Positions 12,446 to 25,886 are shown, counted from the stretch's first letter. The stretch is 64,000 nucleotides of DNA from Rhabdophis nuchalis (GCA_039707465.1 CM077643.1:321661919-321725918), one strand, 5' to 3'. Notes: generated by a model not told the origin, from the letters alone. Program-made: numbers and translations.

Positions 12446-12828
12446 GCTGGTAGTCCTTGATTTATGACCACAATGGAGCCCAAAATTTCTGTTGCTAAGC
12501 ATGACAGTTTTGCTCCATTTTACAGTCATTCCTGCCACAATTGTTAAGTGAATTATTTCAGTTTATAAGTTAGTAACATGATTGTAAAGTGAATGTGGCT
12601 TCCCCATTGACTTTCCTTGTCAGAAGGTCACAAAAATTGATCACACGACCCTGGGACGTTGCAACTGTCATAAATAATGCCAAACAACCAAATTTTGATC
12701 ACCTGACCATGAGGATGCGGCAATGCTCATAAAGAGTGAAAAGTGGTTATAAGTCACTTTTTTTAGTGCCACTGTTACTTTGAATGGTCACTAAATGAAA
12801 GGTTGCAAGTTGAGGACTAGCTGTAATA
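12446..12828. mobile_element. Squamate MITE-like repeat (TAGTCCTTGA family)
   Basis: Ends GGTAGTCCTTGATTTATGAC and CAAGTTGAGGACTAGCTGTA are inverted repeats. Internal TTGTTAAGTGAAT and GGTCACTAAATGAA motifs recur in the copy at 52.97-54.14 kb. Uninterrupted here, so it serves as reference for that disrupted copy. Confidence 0.75.
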
Positions 12829-13194
12829 TAGGATCTACATTGCCAAACTGAGCATCTCAGATTGTCTTTCAAAACACAAATACCTTTGAGAGAAGATCAT
12901 TTCTATTGAAAGAAAGAAGTAAAAGGAAAATTCTAACACAATCAAGCACATACAACCTATACCATGTACAGTATACTTCTTCCAGCCTTGTGATTCTATG
13001 GTTCTTGGTCATTCATTTCTCCATTATTCAGAATAAAAACTCCAGCTTTCTGGAATGGTGTTTATGTAATTTTAAAAGGCATCACTTGTTTTTTTAAAAA
13101 AAATCAAGAGGTTTGGGAAGTCTTGTTTGAACCGTGGCTGTGATGTGTGTATGTATAAATTGTGGTAGTATGGTAGCCTTTTGACCAATGTACA

Positions 13195-13575
13195 ATATAC
13201 AATAGCAGAGTTGGAAGGGACCTTGGAGGTCTTCTAGGCAGGAAGCCCTATACCATTTCAGACAAATGTCTATCCAACATCCTCTTAAAGACTTGCAGTG
13301 TTGGGGCATTCACAACTTCTGGAGACAAGCTGTTCCACTGATTAATTGTTCTGTCAGGAAATTTCTCCTCAGTTCTAAGTTGCTTCTCTCCTTGATTAGT
13401 TTCCACCCATTGCTTCTTGTTCTACCCTCAGGTGCCCTGGAGAATAGTTTGACTCCCTCTTCTTTGTAGCAACCCCTGAGATATTGGAACACTGCTATCA
13501 TGTCTCCCCTGGTCCTTCTTTTCATGTGGTAGTCTTCTAAACAGGTGGCGCAGGGAGGGACTTCTCTACCTGAGT
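13195..13575 (-). mobile_element. CR1 LINE 3' region
   Basis: Plus strand begins AGAGTTGGAAGGGACCTTGG and continues GGCATTCACAACTTCTGGAG, CTGTTCCACTGATTAATTG and ATCATGTCTCCCCTGG. This is the classical CR1 3' region in antisense as found in birds and reptiles. No coding left. Confidence 0.85.
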
Positions 13576-14289
13576 GATGGGCATCTCTCATCTAATGTGG
13601 TCCATAGTGATTCACAGTCAAATATATGTTCCCTCAAAAGTACTAAAGGAGAATAAAAATTGGGGCAATAGTGATGAAATCTATGATAACTTGCTCAAAT
13701 CTACAGGCTAAAATGTTCCCTTCAATTCTCTGCTTTATAAAATGGTGAACTTGGAGAAAGTCAACTTATTGCTTTGGGGAGAGAAATTTTACCAATTAGG
13801 GAGGAGATTGGAAACATATGGGAATATAAGAAAAATGAGGACAAGAGCAGATTTTTCTTTTTCCGGGATAGGTTTACTGCCAAGATACTCCTATTAGTGG
13901 CCCCTTTGCCCTTCCAACCCCATCCTTGGAATGACAATGTTTTATGACACAGCATTAATATAAGGGGCCACTGAGGGAGGAAAGAGCAGCCACCATCCCT
14001 GATTCCCAATTCACAGTTTTGCAAAAAAAAAAAAGATTCAGAACAGACTTGCTGGCATGATGCTATCAGCTCATCATAGATGGTACAGTTAATGAGCACT
14101 GAAATGTCTCTCAGAAGAAACACATGTTCATGTGTAATAACTCACGAAGGTTATGGCAACGTCATCTTTGTGAAATAAATCAAGCATTAGCAAGCCAACA
14201 TTTTGCAAGAATGAGTAGTTAAGAGATTCACTAAGCACAGTGCCTTTCCTTCCATCTAGAATAATCATCATATAAAAAGTGTACCTAGT
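13576..14289. other. Unassigned flank
   Basis: Nothing nameable seen; an A12 run lies near 14023. Confidence 0.35.
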
Positions 14290-14965
14290 CCCAAATCATG
14301 GCATTCAGCCCTCACAATTCCTGGCAAATAGATGGGGAAGAAATGGAGGTAGTGGCAGATTTTATTTTCCTGGGCTCCAAGATCACCGCAGATGGGGACT
14401 GAAGCCAAGAAATTAAAAGACGCTTGTTCCTGGGGCAGAAAGCTATGGCAAATCTGGACAGCATACTAAAAAGCAGGGGCATCACCCTGTCAACAAAAGT
14501 GTGTATAGTCAAGGCTATGGTGTTCCCAGTTGCAATGTATGACTCTGAAAGTTGGACCATAAGGAAGGCTGAGCGTCAAAGAAGTGAGGCCTTTGAACTA
14601 TGGTGCTGGAGAAGACTCCTGCGAGTCCCTTGGACTGCAAGGCAATCAAACCAGTCAGTCCTAGAGGAGATCAACCCTGACTGCTCTTTAGAAGGCCAGA
14701 TCCTGAAGATGAAACTCAAGTACTTTGGCCACCTAATGAGAAGGAATGATTCCCTGGAGAAGAGCCTAATGCTGGGAAAGATTGAAGACAAAAGAAGAAT
14801 GGGGTGGCAGAGAATGAGGGGGCTGGATGGAGCCACTGAAGCAGTAGGCATGAGCTTAAATGGACTCCAGAGGAGAGGACAGGACAGGAAGGCCTGGAGG
14901 AAGTTGTGTCTGACGCATCAGGTAACGATGCGTCAGACACAACTTCGCAACTAACAACAACAATA
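14290..14965 (+). mobile_element. BovB (RTE) LINE 3' end
   Basis: The frame through 14424-14954 encodes the C-terminal part of the BovB polyprotein: DGDxSQEIKRRLFLGQKAMA, ESWTIRKAERQRSEAFELWC, LKMKLKYFGHLMRRNDSLEK. An in-frame TGA lies at 14400-14402. The 3' end keeps CTTCGCAACTAACAACAACA, but the segment before it is replaced by a perfect hairpin (14901-14945). 5'-truncated and inactive. BovB is abundant in squamates. Confidence 0.9.
14901..14945. repeat. Perfect 19-bp hairpin inside the BovB 3' end
   Basis: AAGTTGTGTCTGACGCATC at 14901-14919 is the exact reverse complement of 14927-14945, with loop AGGTAAC. The right arm is normal BovB sequence; the left arm stands where other copies (for example 39.75 kb) have ACATTGTCCATGGGG. 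Confidence 0.95.
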
Positions 14966-15287
14966 AAGTCCAAAAAATCAATGAGACATCAATACTGAAT
15001 TGTATTGTCCTTTAAAACAGGGAGATAATTTTGATATAGCTCTGAGTACCCTATTTATACCAATAGCTTAGAACTTTCTAGTCAGTGACCTGATGATCAT
15101 TTTTAAAAAGGGGACAACATTTGTTTGTATAATTGTTTGTGTTTCTTACATGTATTACACAGATCAGGGCCCTACAACCATTACTGCCCATTAACTGCTT
15201 CTAACAAACTGGGACATGCTCCCTACATAGAAGTGAATAAAACAAGGAGAAGCAAAGCCTGAAAACAGTTTTCCCCACCTATATTGA
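14966..15287. other. Unassigned sequence after the gene 3' end
   Basis: No repeat or gene recognised between the BovB copy and the candidate poly(A) signal. Confidence 0.35.
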
Positions 15288-15293
15288 TTTATT
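15288..15293 (-). promoter_or_regulatory. Candidate poly(A) signal of the FRMD1-like gene
   Basis: AATAAA on the minus strand about 455 bases after the stop codon, and the first canonical signal met. A 3' UTR of roughly 470 bases would result. No cleavage site can be assigned from sequence alone. Confidence 0.45.
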
Positions 15294-15746
15294 CACATTG
15301 AAAATAGGCAAAAAGGTTTATAATTAAAAAAACGTTGACAGGAGAGTCATGAAGTTAACAACAAAAACAACAAAAAAGAACAGTTTATAAAAACAATGCA
15401 TATTCTATCTTGATGAAGCCAAGGACGATGAAAGTCACAAGCTTTGGCATAGTAGATAATTGCTGGCAGTAGACTTGCTTTCACAAAAATAGAAATGTTC
15501 CCCTAAATTATACATAGTACAACCAGGTGAAGAAAAAGTGTCTGATGCACCATACTCAGGGGAAAGACTTTTAGGTTGGACATCCACTATTTAAGGTCCT
15601 TTGCCAGCTGTATTCTTTGTGATAAAATGTTCCAATGAGATATAAAATATTAAAGATACTTATGCACGTACTGTTTTCCAACAGTAGTAATTCAATTGTT
15701 TTGCAGATGTTCTGAAAAGTTGGTCCAAGAGGCGTCCGCCTTGTGG

Positions 15747-16034
15747 CTACACCACAAATTCTTCTGGGAACTGATCTTCTCCCAAGAGATCTAAAGACAA
15801 GCAGTTCATGGACCTCTTTCCATAGAGGGCTGACTTAGTTTTACAATCGGCTGTTGAATACACACATCCATAGCTGGCTAGCTTATCCTCTAAGGCACAA
15901 CCAAATGTATAACTGTGAGAGGTATCTGAAGACAACATGGTACTCAGTGGTGGATGTAGACATTTGCGGAGACGGACATCATCTAGACTTTGGCTGTGCT
16001 GCTCTGAGGACTTTGCTGCTTTGGGTAGGGAAAT
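15747..16034 (-). CDS. FRMD1: FRMD1-like coding exon 13 (residues 511-605, stop codon)
   Basis: After TTGCCAG it encodes ISLPKAAKSSEQH, SQSLDDVRLRK, SHSYTFGC, CLSLDLL and the terminal EEFVV, then TAG. SLDDVR, SYTFGC, SLDL and EFVV are all shared with the FRMD6 C-terminus. A C-terminal FVV could be a PDZ ligand (inference). The Cys residues of the FRMD6 tail are only partly kept. Confidence 0.88.
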   Translation of the reverse strand: MSLPKAAKSSEQHSQSLDDVRLRKCLHPPLSTMLSSDTSHSYTFGCALEDKLASYGCVYSTADCKTKSALYGKRSMNCLSLDLLGEDQFPEEFVV

Positions 16035-16702
16035 CTGGCAATTAAAGAAGAGCACATCTTTTTAAACATTCCACATTGAACAGGACATCGAAAATAAATT
16101 TGCTTATGCAAATTGCCCAATTATCCCTCTTCTAGAATATTACAGCATTTCTTTTGTGAAACTTGTCTCAGCGAAAAAGCTATGAACCAATTATAAGCAA
16201 TTATAAAATTACTCAGTGCTCAATGGCTATATTCTAAGGTTCATACGTTACCATTCTCATTGATATATACACTAAACTAAATGTTAAATAATCTGAATTG
16301 AAAGAATTAAACAGATTTAGCAAATCACATGCATGGAACTTGCTGAGTACTTCACTGATTTAATATTTTTATTAATATATTGTTAATATTATAATTGTGT
16401 GCGTATTGCATGATCTAACTTAAACAGCGAGTCCTGAGATTGAGATGTTCTGCTGGAGACTCAAATAGTAAATAAAGTCTGTTAAGGTGGACTGTTTACA
16501 GAAGGGGTCAAATAAATATCAACTGCATAAAAAAGGTATGGGAGACAGAATTCCAAAATATATGAATTTTCATTTCTGCAGGTTATTTATGAAACTGTAG
16601 CAAATAGAGCTTCTGTGCACAGGAGAGACCAACATGGTTAAGAAAGAAGCTATTCCCATCTTTGCTTTTCTCTTCATTCCTTTTGGATTGTATCCATTAG
16701 AT
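16035..16702. other. FRMD1-like intron 12, first part in transcript order last
   Basis: AT-rich intron sequence, nothing nameable. Confidence 0.35.
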
Positions 16703-17049
16703 CAGGAGTGTCAAATTTGATTTCAATGAGGACCGCACCAGGGTTGTGTTTGACCTTGGAGGGCTAGGGTGGGCATGGCCAGCTCACCTCAGGGGATGGC
16801 TGTGGTGGCCCGAGTACTCTGCCAGTGAAAATGGGCTCTCAAGTTCTGTTTTTGCCTGCGATGGCCTCCTGCAATCCTCTGCAGTGAAAATAGAGCTCGG
16901 AAGGGCTGCCCACAGCCTCGCAAGCTTTGCCTTCACTGGCAGAGGCATCGCGGGCCAGTCCTTCACTGTTTCCAGGATGGCCCCACAGACCAGATCTAAG
17001 CACCCTGTGGGCTGAATCTGGCTCCAGGGCCTTGAGTTTGACACCCATG
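16703..17049. mobile_element. Non-autonomous hAT-like element (GTGTCAAA family)
   Basis: Ends CAGGAGTGTCAAATTTG and GAGTTTGACACCCATG are inverted repeats. Flanks CATTAGAT and CACTAGAT match at 7 of 8. Related copies are at 27.4, 51.1 and 61.2 kb. Confidence 0.8.
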
Positions 17050-17057
17050 CACTAGAT

Positions 17058-18557
17058 TGTAAATCTGGGGTTGTGATGATATTGCATTTCAATGTGTAGA
17101 CAAGGTTTTCACAATGTGATAAATATAATGATGACGACAAAAATAAAAAAAATAAATGGTTCAGATGAAATATCATTTTGTATTCTGTTCTGACCATGCA
17201 GAGCTAGCATATGAAGTTAGTAGGTATCTTGAACAATGAAAACCTCAGTTCAAATCCTTTGTAATCCATGAACTTCATAGGATGTTATTTTTGTCAGTGT
17301 AGCTTATGTTTACTGAATTGCTGTACGACTAAATAGGGCGTCCTTCCTTCCCATATGACTGAAGATATTAATACTGAGAAACCTTCAATCAAGAGGACTC
17401 CAAGTCCTTAATGGTAACTAAATTATACTTTATCTTTATAAATATCTGAACATGCTCCACCAAATCCGAGCACTGTTATAATTCAACTGAAGAGGTACTC
17501 AACATTTTATTATATTTACAGTAATGGGCTACAAGACCACAATCTTAACTCCTTGTTTAACTCTCATTCTATAGTAAATTCAAAGCTTGAGTACGTCTAT
17601 ATCTGCCCAGGTTAGGCTGTGTCTACACAGCTAAACAAATTCAGTGTTACACTGTCATCATTTGATATGTATCAACTGTTTGAAGAATTTCACAATTTAA
17701 AGAGAGTGGACTAAACTACCTAGAATTATTGATTCCAGGGAAATTTATCATTTTTTGCCTTTGCTAAGATGAACTTGACTTCACTTTCATATCTTTGTTG
17801 CTCATGTATGCTAGGAAATGAAACTTGGAAAGCATTCTTCACTGAGCACTTTGAGCTCCCCCAATAAACTGAGAATAAATAGCAAATCCCACAAATATGT
17901 TCAGGTTTTTTTCAGCCACACTTGGAACATACAGTAGCGACATTAACATTAATGTGAAAAGATGAAAGTATATTTCCATCTGTAGGCCAGGTTATTATTG
18001 CTTAAGCATTTCACTTTGGACTCTGGAAACTAAATCCAAAAACTAAGACTTTCTATGAATTCTTTGTTTGGGATCGTATCCAGTTTCTAGAATACGTTAC
18101 ACTAGGTTTTTAGTTGTAGAAATAGATGTGCAACAAATCCAGATTTTCTCCCAAATAGGACTAGTTGACTTATTTTGTCAGATGGTCACATTTTCAACTT
18201 CTACATTTTATGAGCAACTCTTCTGTAGCTAGGGAATTTTTAAAGGTATGATTTGTGGGAGCCAGGAACAACAGGATGAAATGATGATGCATAAATGGGC
18301 AATGTATGAATTTGGCCAAAAATATTGGAGGTGAGATTTGGGGTTTCCCCCCCAAGTAGTTGATGTGAAACATGCTGTTTTAATGTAGATGTGCACTGAA
18401 AAACAAACAAAGGTAACAAAGAATTTCATTTCTCAGCACTCTGCACAATTTTGCGATGCTGGCATTCTGGTAGACTCACAGAGGTATCAAAGTGCCAGGA
18501 TAGAGCAGAAGAGAAATGAAATGGGATTCAATTTCACTCTTGAATGGATGATCTTAC
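17058..18557. other. Rest of FRMD1-like intron 12
   Basis: No transposon recognised. A 30-base segment around CAAAGCTTGAGTACGTCTAT (17581) recurs with two changes at 18920. Confidence 0.4.
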
Positions 18558-18637
18558 CTGGTTAAGCGAGTCCGCACTCTGGCCTTTGACCTTTATTAAG
18601 GTGACATGTACCATAGATAGAGGGTTCTTATTAATAT
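18558..18637 (-). CDS. FRMD1: FRMD1-like coding exon 12 (residues 484-510)
   Basis: Behind a strong C/T tract ending CCTCACAG it encodes DINKNPLSMVHVTLIKV then KGQSADSLNQ. The last part matches RGQSTDSLPQ of FRMD6. Donor GTAAGA, phase 0. Confidence 0.8.
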
Positions 18638-19401
18638 CTGTGAGGGGCAGAGAAGAAACCAGCAGAGTGGGTGACAGTCGAAAATGAAGACTGGTTCTGC
18701 AGCTTCCAGAGACAGAGTTGGAGCCAGATCTCAACATACAAATCAATACAATTGTAATCAAAAGAAAAGACTCAATTCAATGTATGATAAACTCTGGGGT
18801 GCCAAGATGAGATCCTAAAATAGTTCAAGCAAGTCAGCCAGAATGGCAAGGCTTATTTCTTGCAGAGGAACACCATAGCAGTAGAGATTGTAGACGTCCC
18901 ATTAAGTGTAAACCTAATTCAAAGCTTGAGTACTTCTATATATGGGCCAACTATGCTTGGTTTTAGTTGGATCTGGATACACTGATTTCATAGGTATGCC
19001 TACATACAGATTAGAATTTGTATCTATTTAAAAACAAACTTCAGTCCAAAAGACAAACTTTCCAGTAATATGAATCCCCTTGTTTTCGATTACATCCTGA
19101 AGGTAAGGGATGATAAAATAACTTTAAATTTTTCTCCCAAACCTTTCCCCCCGCAATATAATTTATACCTACTGGCAAGTCATAATGGTATGCTGCCTAC
19201 CAGTTCACACATCCAGTCTTATACTATGGTACACAAATACTCACAGGTAAATGCATGTAAGTATTTAACAACAATTTGTAAAGCAAGTTGTAAAGCAAAA
19301 CATATTATATAGTCAAATTGACTTTAAGTTTCTAAGATTCATAAAAAGTGCTGAATGTGTGAATGCTTCATTTAGCAATTTAGGAACCCCACTGCTTAGA
19401 G

Positions 19402-19502
19402 CAGGGATGTCCAAACTTGGGAACTTTAAGACTTGTGGACTTCAACTCCCAGAATTCCCCAGCCAGCACAAGTCTTAAAGTTCCCAAGTTTGGACATCCC
19501 TG
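19402..19502. mobile_element. 101-bp foldback hAT-like MITE, exact target duplication
   Basis: CAGGGATGTCCAAACTTGGG at the left is matched by its reverse complement at the right, with a central CTCCCAGAATTC. GCTTAGAG flanks both sides (8 of 8). It lies in intron 11. Confidence 0.92.
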
Positions 19503-19797
19503 GCTTAGAGAAACTGATGAACTTACAACTATTCCTTAAGAAATTCAAACCACACAAAATGTTGGCCTTGCAGCTTTTCTTAATCAACAGTGTACAAATA
19601 AACCTAACCATATATGTCTTCCTTCACCCTTTACATACAAACCCTTCCAGTTCAGTGAAATGACGTGTCTTCCATAAAATTGATCTTATCTGACTAACAG
19701 GTAATCCAGCTTGTTTTAGTTAGAATAAAGGAATACCAACATTTTACTAACAGGAGGCAACACCGACACATGAAGAATCATGCAAATGCCATCTTAC

Positions 19798-19914
19798 CTT
19801 GGCACCAAATATCATCTTTTCCCTGACAATCAAGAGATTCCTCATGGATCATTTCTTCAAAATGAGATTCATCCGCAGGTAAAGTGTCTGGCTCATCCAC
19901 AGCCAATTCTACTT
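19798..19914 (-). CDS. FRMD1: FRMD1-like coding exon 11 (residues 445-483), acidic segment
   Basis: It encodes EVELAVDEPDTLPADE, then HFEEMIHEESLDC and DDIWCQ, an acidic stretch equivalent to the EIEMLVDDP region of FRMD6. The acceptor is GTGTCCAG and the donor GTAAGA, phase 1 at both ends. Only 133 bases of intron separate it from exon 10, the shortest intron of the gene. Confidence 0.8.
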
Positions 19915-20047
19915 CTGGACACGATATAAGCACAGTTAGCAAGATCACTGCCTTTTTCTAAACCCACCTGCCAACCATTTTTCTGCTGTTTCCATCTTGT
20001 CTTGGAGACAAAATGGCTACTAGTGATTCTGTCATTTCACAACTTAC

Positions 20048-20383
20048 CATCATCGTGCAAATCATTTTCGGCTTTCTCTTTGCTGCTGCTATCAATTCCA
20101 GAGCTACTATAACTGATGTTGGAACTGCAGGACTGCTCCTTCTGATGGACTGGATCCATCCCAAAGGGTTCATCCACAGACATCTCCATGGAGATGTGTT
20201 GTCTCGAGTCAGCCTCAATGCCAGAGGTGTGTGAACTCCCGTGGCTGTCAGTAGACTGTCGAGATAGGCGGTTGTTACTCTCACTTCCTCTGCTGCTCCC
20301 ACTGTCGTGCGAATGCTTATCTGATGGATCAAAATCTATCTCCAAAGTATCACTGATGTAGGATTCGCGATACCTCTTTTTCT
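20048..20383 (-). CDS. FRMD1: FRMD1-like coding exon 10 (residues 333-444), Ser-rich linker
   Basis: After TTCCAG it encodes EKKRYRESYISDTLEIDFD, then a Ser/His/Asp-rich stretch with NNRLSRQSTDSHGSSHTSGI and later YSSSGIDSSS, ending LHDD before GTAAGT (phase 1). FRMD6 carries two SHxSSHTSG motifs here; this protein has one well kept (about residues 368-385) and a degenerate second. The region looks disordered and phosphorylatable, which is inference. At 336 bases it is the longest exon of the gene. Confidence 0.88.
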
Positions 20384-22050
<1,667 letters not shown>

Positions 22051-22154
22051 CTAAATTAAAGAAGACAAAAAAAGAAAAAGATAAGAGAGGAGAGGAAAAG
22101 TGTAAGTCTTTGAAGGACACTGGAACGAGTCTTAGAAGCTGTGCACACCAAAAA

Positions 22155-23015
22155 AGGCCTTTACTATGATGAATAATAGAATTAGACTAGAATGGAATTC
22201 TTTATTGGCCAAGTGTGATTGGACACACAAGGAATTTGTCTTTGATGCATATGTTCTCAGTGTACATAAAGAAATATAAAATACATTAATCAAGAATCAC
22301 ATGATGTAACACTTAGTGATAGCCATAGATTACTAATAAGCAATCAAATCATACTAGGAAAGAAATAAAACAATAATTGTAAACATACAATCAACATGGC
22401 TATAGTCATAAGTGGGAAGAGATAGGTATTAGGAAGGAAGAGAAGAATAATAGTACTACAGTCTTAGTAGATAATTTGACAGTTGTGGGAATTAGTTGTT
22501 TAGCAGAGTGATGATATTCGGGGGGGGGGGGGAACTGTCCTTGTGTCTAGTTATTCTGGTGTGCAGTGACCTATAGTGTCATTTTGACAGTAGAAGTTAA
22601 AACAATTGATGTCCAAGATGTGAGGGGTCTGTGGATATTTTCACAGCCCTCTTTTTGACTCGTGCAGTAGTCAGGTCCTCAATGGAAGGCAGTTGGTAGC
22701 AATTGTTTTTTCTGCAGTTCTAATTATCCTCTGAAGTCTGTATCTGTCTTGTTGGGTTGCACAAAGTTGTAAAGATGCATATGACAGACTCAATAATACC
22801 TTTGTAGAACTGAATCAACAGTTCTTTGGGCAGTTTGAATTTCCTGAGTTGGCGCAGAAAGAATATTCTTTGATGCGCTATTTTGATGATGTTTTTGATG
22901 TTAGGTGTCCATTTTAAGTCTTGAGATATCATAGAACCTAGAAACTTGAAGGTCTCTACTGATGATACTGTGTTGTCTAGTATTGTAAGAGCTATTCGGT
23001 ATGATTGTAAGAGGT
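22155..23015 (-). mobile_element. LINE fragment, Rex1/Babar-like
   Basis: On the minus strand 22932-22720 encodes LKWTPNIKNIIKIAHQRIFF, LRQLRKFKLPKELLIQFYKG and IIESVI, the post-palm segment common in Rex/RTE-type LINEs. The 3' end reads CACACTTGGCCAATAAAG. A G13 run at about 22520 lies in its 3' UTR. Degenerate. Confidence 0.65.
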
Positions 23016-23335
23016 TCTAGTATTGAATAAAGTTATCTAGGGATGTTCAACTACAACTTTTCTTGTTGAATTGTGACTGTTTCCTATCACTAAGCTTATC
23101 ATCCTGGTCCCAACATCTTTAAAGCTTGGCTTCTTCAGATGTCAAGATCTTTTAAGATCCAAACTACCCTCAGCTATAAAAGCAGCATATTGGCACACAA
23201 GCAGATAAAGAAACTTTGATGGGTTGAGGCTGTATCCTTGCACTATTTTCTGGGAAATGTTTTTGCTAAATGCAAGCCTTTTCTAGGGTAAAGAATATAC
23301 CTCCACTTTACATACAAGCATGGATTCCTTTATAC

Positions 23336-23674
23336 CAGGGCTCAGCAATGCATGGCTCCGGAGCCGCATGTGGCTCTTTCGTCTCTCTGCTGCAGGTCCC
23401 TGTCACTCAAAATATGCATCACAACTGCCAGTGTGTGATACCTGCCGGCATGCGATTTATTGAGCTTTTCGACCCCCAGTAGGCCAACCGTGGGTAAATC
23501 CAAGAAAAGAAAAGTTTCCGAAGAAAACAGAATGTTTAATTCAACTACATATGCTAGTTCTGTGGCTGCTCAGGAAATAGTCAGGCACGGAAGGGTTTTG
23601 TGGCTCCCGGTGTTTTCTTTTGTGAGGGAAACAAGCCCAAATGGCTCTTTGATGTTTAAGGTTGCCGATCCCTG
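23336..23674 (+). mobile_element. Internally deleted hAT element with transposase remnant
   Basis: Ends CAGGGCTCAGCAATGCATGG and GGTTGCCGATCCCTG, flanked by CTTTATAC on both sides (8 of 8). Inside, KKRKVSEENRMFN resembles the N-terminus of hAT transposases of the ZBED5/GTF2IRD2-like type, showing derivation from an autonomous element. No DDE/RNase H or dimerisation region remains. It lies in intron 8. Confidence 0.85.
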
Positions 23675-24279
23675 CTTTATACAGTTTCTCTCCAAGATTC
23701 CATAAAAGCAATTATCTGTGGGTTCAGAGGCACACAATTGGGCTTCTTGCACCTAGTGATCCTGGAAGGATCTGGCAGGTTCATATGCCAATGTAGAAGC
23801 TAGGGGGCTCACCAGAAGGTGACCATCCTCTTGTGTTAAGCTTAAAGGAGATTCTATTCTAAGAAAATCATGACTGGATTCTTTTTGATTGGTTGTCTTT
23901 GCTGTGGACATGGACCATCATAGTTTTTGCCAGAGCAGCAGGCATATCACATTTTTAGCACTTAGAATTTTTGCCCTCTTCACAAACATACAGTAGTGAA
24001 GGCGACTTGAAGCACATTACAATTTTGTTACTACTTCTTTCCCAAAGCACTCCAGGCCTGGACAGATTCATTTCTTGGAAACTCTCTATAAGGGGACTGC
24101 AAATTCATTCCAAGATATTTGAAGAACAGGGAAGGCTCAGTGGATCCACTACTATTTTACTAATTTCCTAGATTATTTAATATATGAGATGGAAGAAGTA
24201 ATAAGTTCTTATCCAAACTTTTAACAAATAACATGATTTTAACTAAAAGTAGATTTAAGAAGTCATATTTAACACTTAC

Positions 24280-24348
24280 CAAAAATGCAACTTTTCCAAT
24301 ATATGACCAGGGAAAATCATAAAGTAGTTGACGAACATGGTTTATTTC
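24280..24348 (-). CDS. FRMD1: FRMD1-like coding exon 8 (residues 252-274)
   Basis: A 69-base exon between TTGTAG and GTAAGT, phase 0 at both ends. It encodes EINHVRQLLYDFPWSYIG then KVAFL. LYDFPW is the strongly conserved F3-lobe motif of this family. Confidence 0.83.
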
Positions 24349-25350
24349 CTACAACAATATTAAACACATGAAAATCCATTTCCCCTCCAAAAAACCATGA
24401 TTCTAAAATTTGATCCATGCAATATTACAGGCTATTTCTGCATCTAAAAAAGGTGCCACAATGACATTTTTATGTTGATTTTCTAAAATTATCTACTAAT
24501 AGTTTAATATTATGGTACGTTGGCTTTACTTTTGTAAAGCTGGATCGTGCAGGATGAACTACGGAAGGAACTATATTTTTGAAATCTCCATGCTAAAGTT
24601 ATTGTCAACATTTTAACAAGGACATTGAATATCAGTTCTTTACCTGATCTTAATATGAAATTCAGAATGTAAGCCGCAGTACAATGAGGAAAGAAATGTT
24701 CTGGTGACATTAACTTCATTATATACTATCAACAATACTGAAGCCAAAATTTCTATTAAAATATCTATTAGAAATCTATCTGAACCAGGGACTTTTCTTG
24801 TTTTTATAGATTTAATTTATAACTATTCAAAAGCTCCTTAATTTTCTTTTTGAAGATATTTGATTGAAATTCCTTTGACCTTTTCTTTCAAGATGCATAT
24901 GTTTAACATATGTTTTGGAAGTATTCAACCTACAGTAATTATCACATTTGCAGAGTGTCTATTAATGTGAAAAGCTCATCTCACATTCCTTTTTGAACTA
25001 ATCAAGGAAATGTAAATCTTTTAATGGTGATACATTAATGGGTATTCTTAACCTCAAGTCATATTAGCAGAATGTGGTTGGATGTAACAGACTGTGCAAT
25101 TGTTTATGTGATTTGCTAAGGATAAAGATATTAAAAAAATAATCCAGTCAATAACAAATCATATGGGGTTAAAACAAAAAGCTTATTTTTATTTTGGTGT
25201 ATTTAAGGTTTATCATATAACTATCTGATTAAATTCAAACATATAATTTGGAAGTACACTTCAACTATGTAATCAAAATTATTTAGAATAATACTGTGAG
25301 CTAATGTCAGAATAAAAATTTAATTAAAATGCACAGCTAATGTCATATGG
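24349..25350. other. Part of FRMD1-like intron 7
   Basis: AT-rich, no transposon or gene recognised. Confidence 0.35.
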
Positions 25351-25648
25351 CAGTGATGGTGAATCTTTCTCGTCTTGTATGCCCATCCCCATAATTGCAC
25401 GCACTTGATGCCCATCCCCATAATTTAATGCCCCCCGTGCCATGTGCCCTGAACATGCATGCGTGACCCCCCCCCACTGCCCTGCACATGTGCACACGGC
25501 TTTCTTGGAGCCTAGGGAGGGCAAAAATGGCCTCCCCCAACCCCCCAGAGGCAGCTGTTTTCCAACTTCCGGTGGGCTCAGTTGCTCCGTTTTTCGCCCT
25601 GCCCATAGTCCAGAGGCTTTGTAAGCATGCCATATATTCACCATCATG
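25351..25648. mobile_element. Non-autonomous hAT-like element (GTGATGGCGAACC family)
   Basis: CAGTGATGGTGAATC at the left and ATTCACCATCATG at the right, flanked by TCATATGG and GTCATATA, which match well if shifted by one base. Interior is GC-rich with GGGAGGGCAAAAATGGCC as in other copies at 26.6, 54.6 and 61.9 kb. Confidence 0.7.
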
Positions 25649-25886
25649 GTCATATAGTCTACTTTTTAGCGAAACAGATGAACAAAACATCTGTAGAAAA
25701 TTTCTGCCTTATCTTTTATTGGTTAATAATAATTAATAAAATCAATCAAATAGTGATCAAATCCCAAATACTCTTAATGTCCAAATCTTAAAACAAAATT
25801 TTAAAAACCTACCATTTTCTCCTACAATCCCACTGATGAAGAAGAAAGCAACACGAGTACTTGTGAATAGACCAAAGAATCAATAC

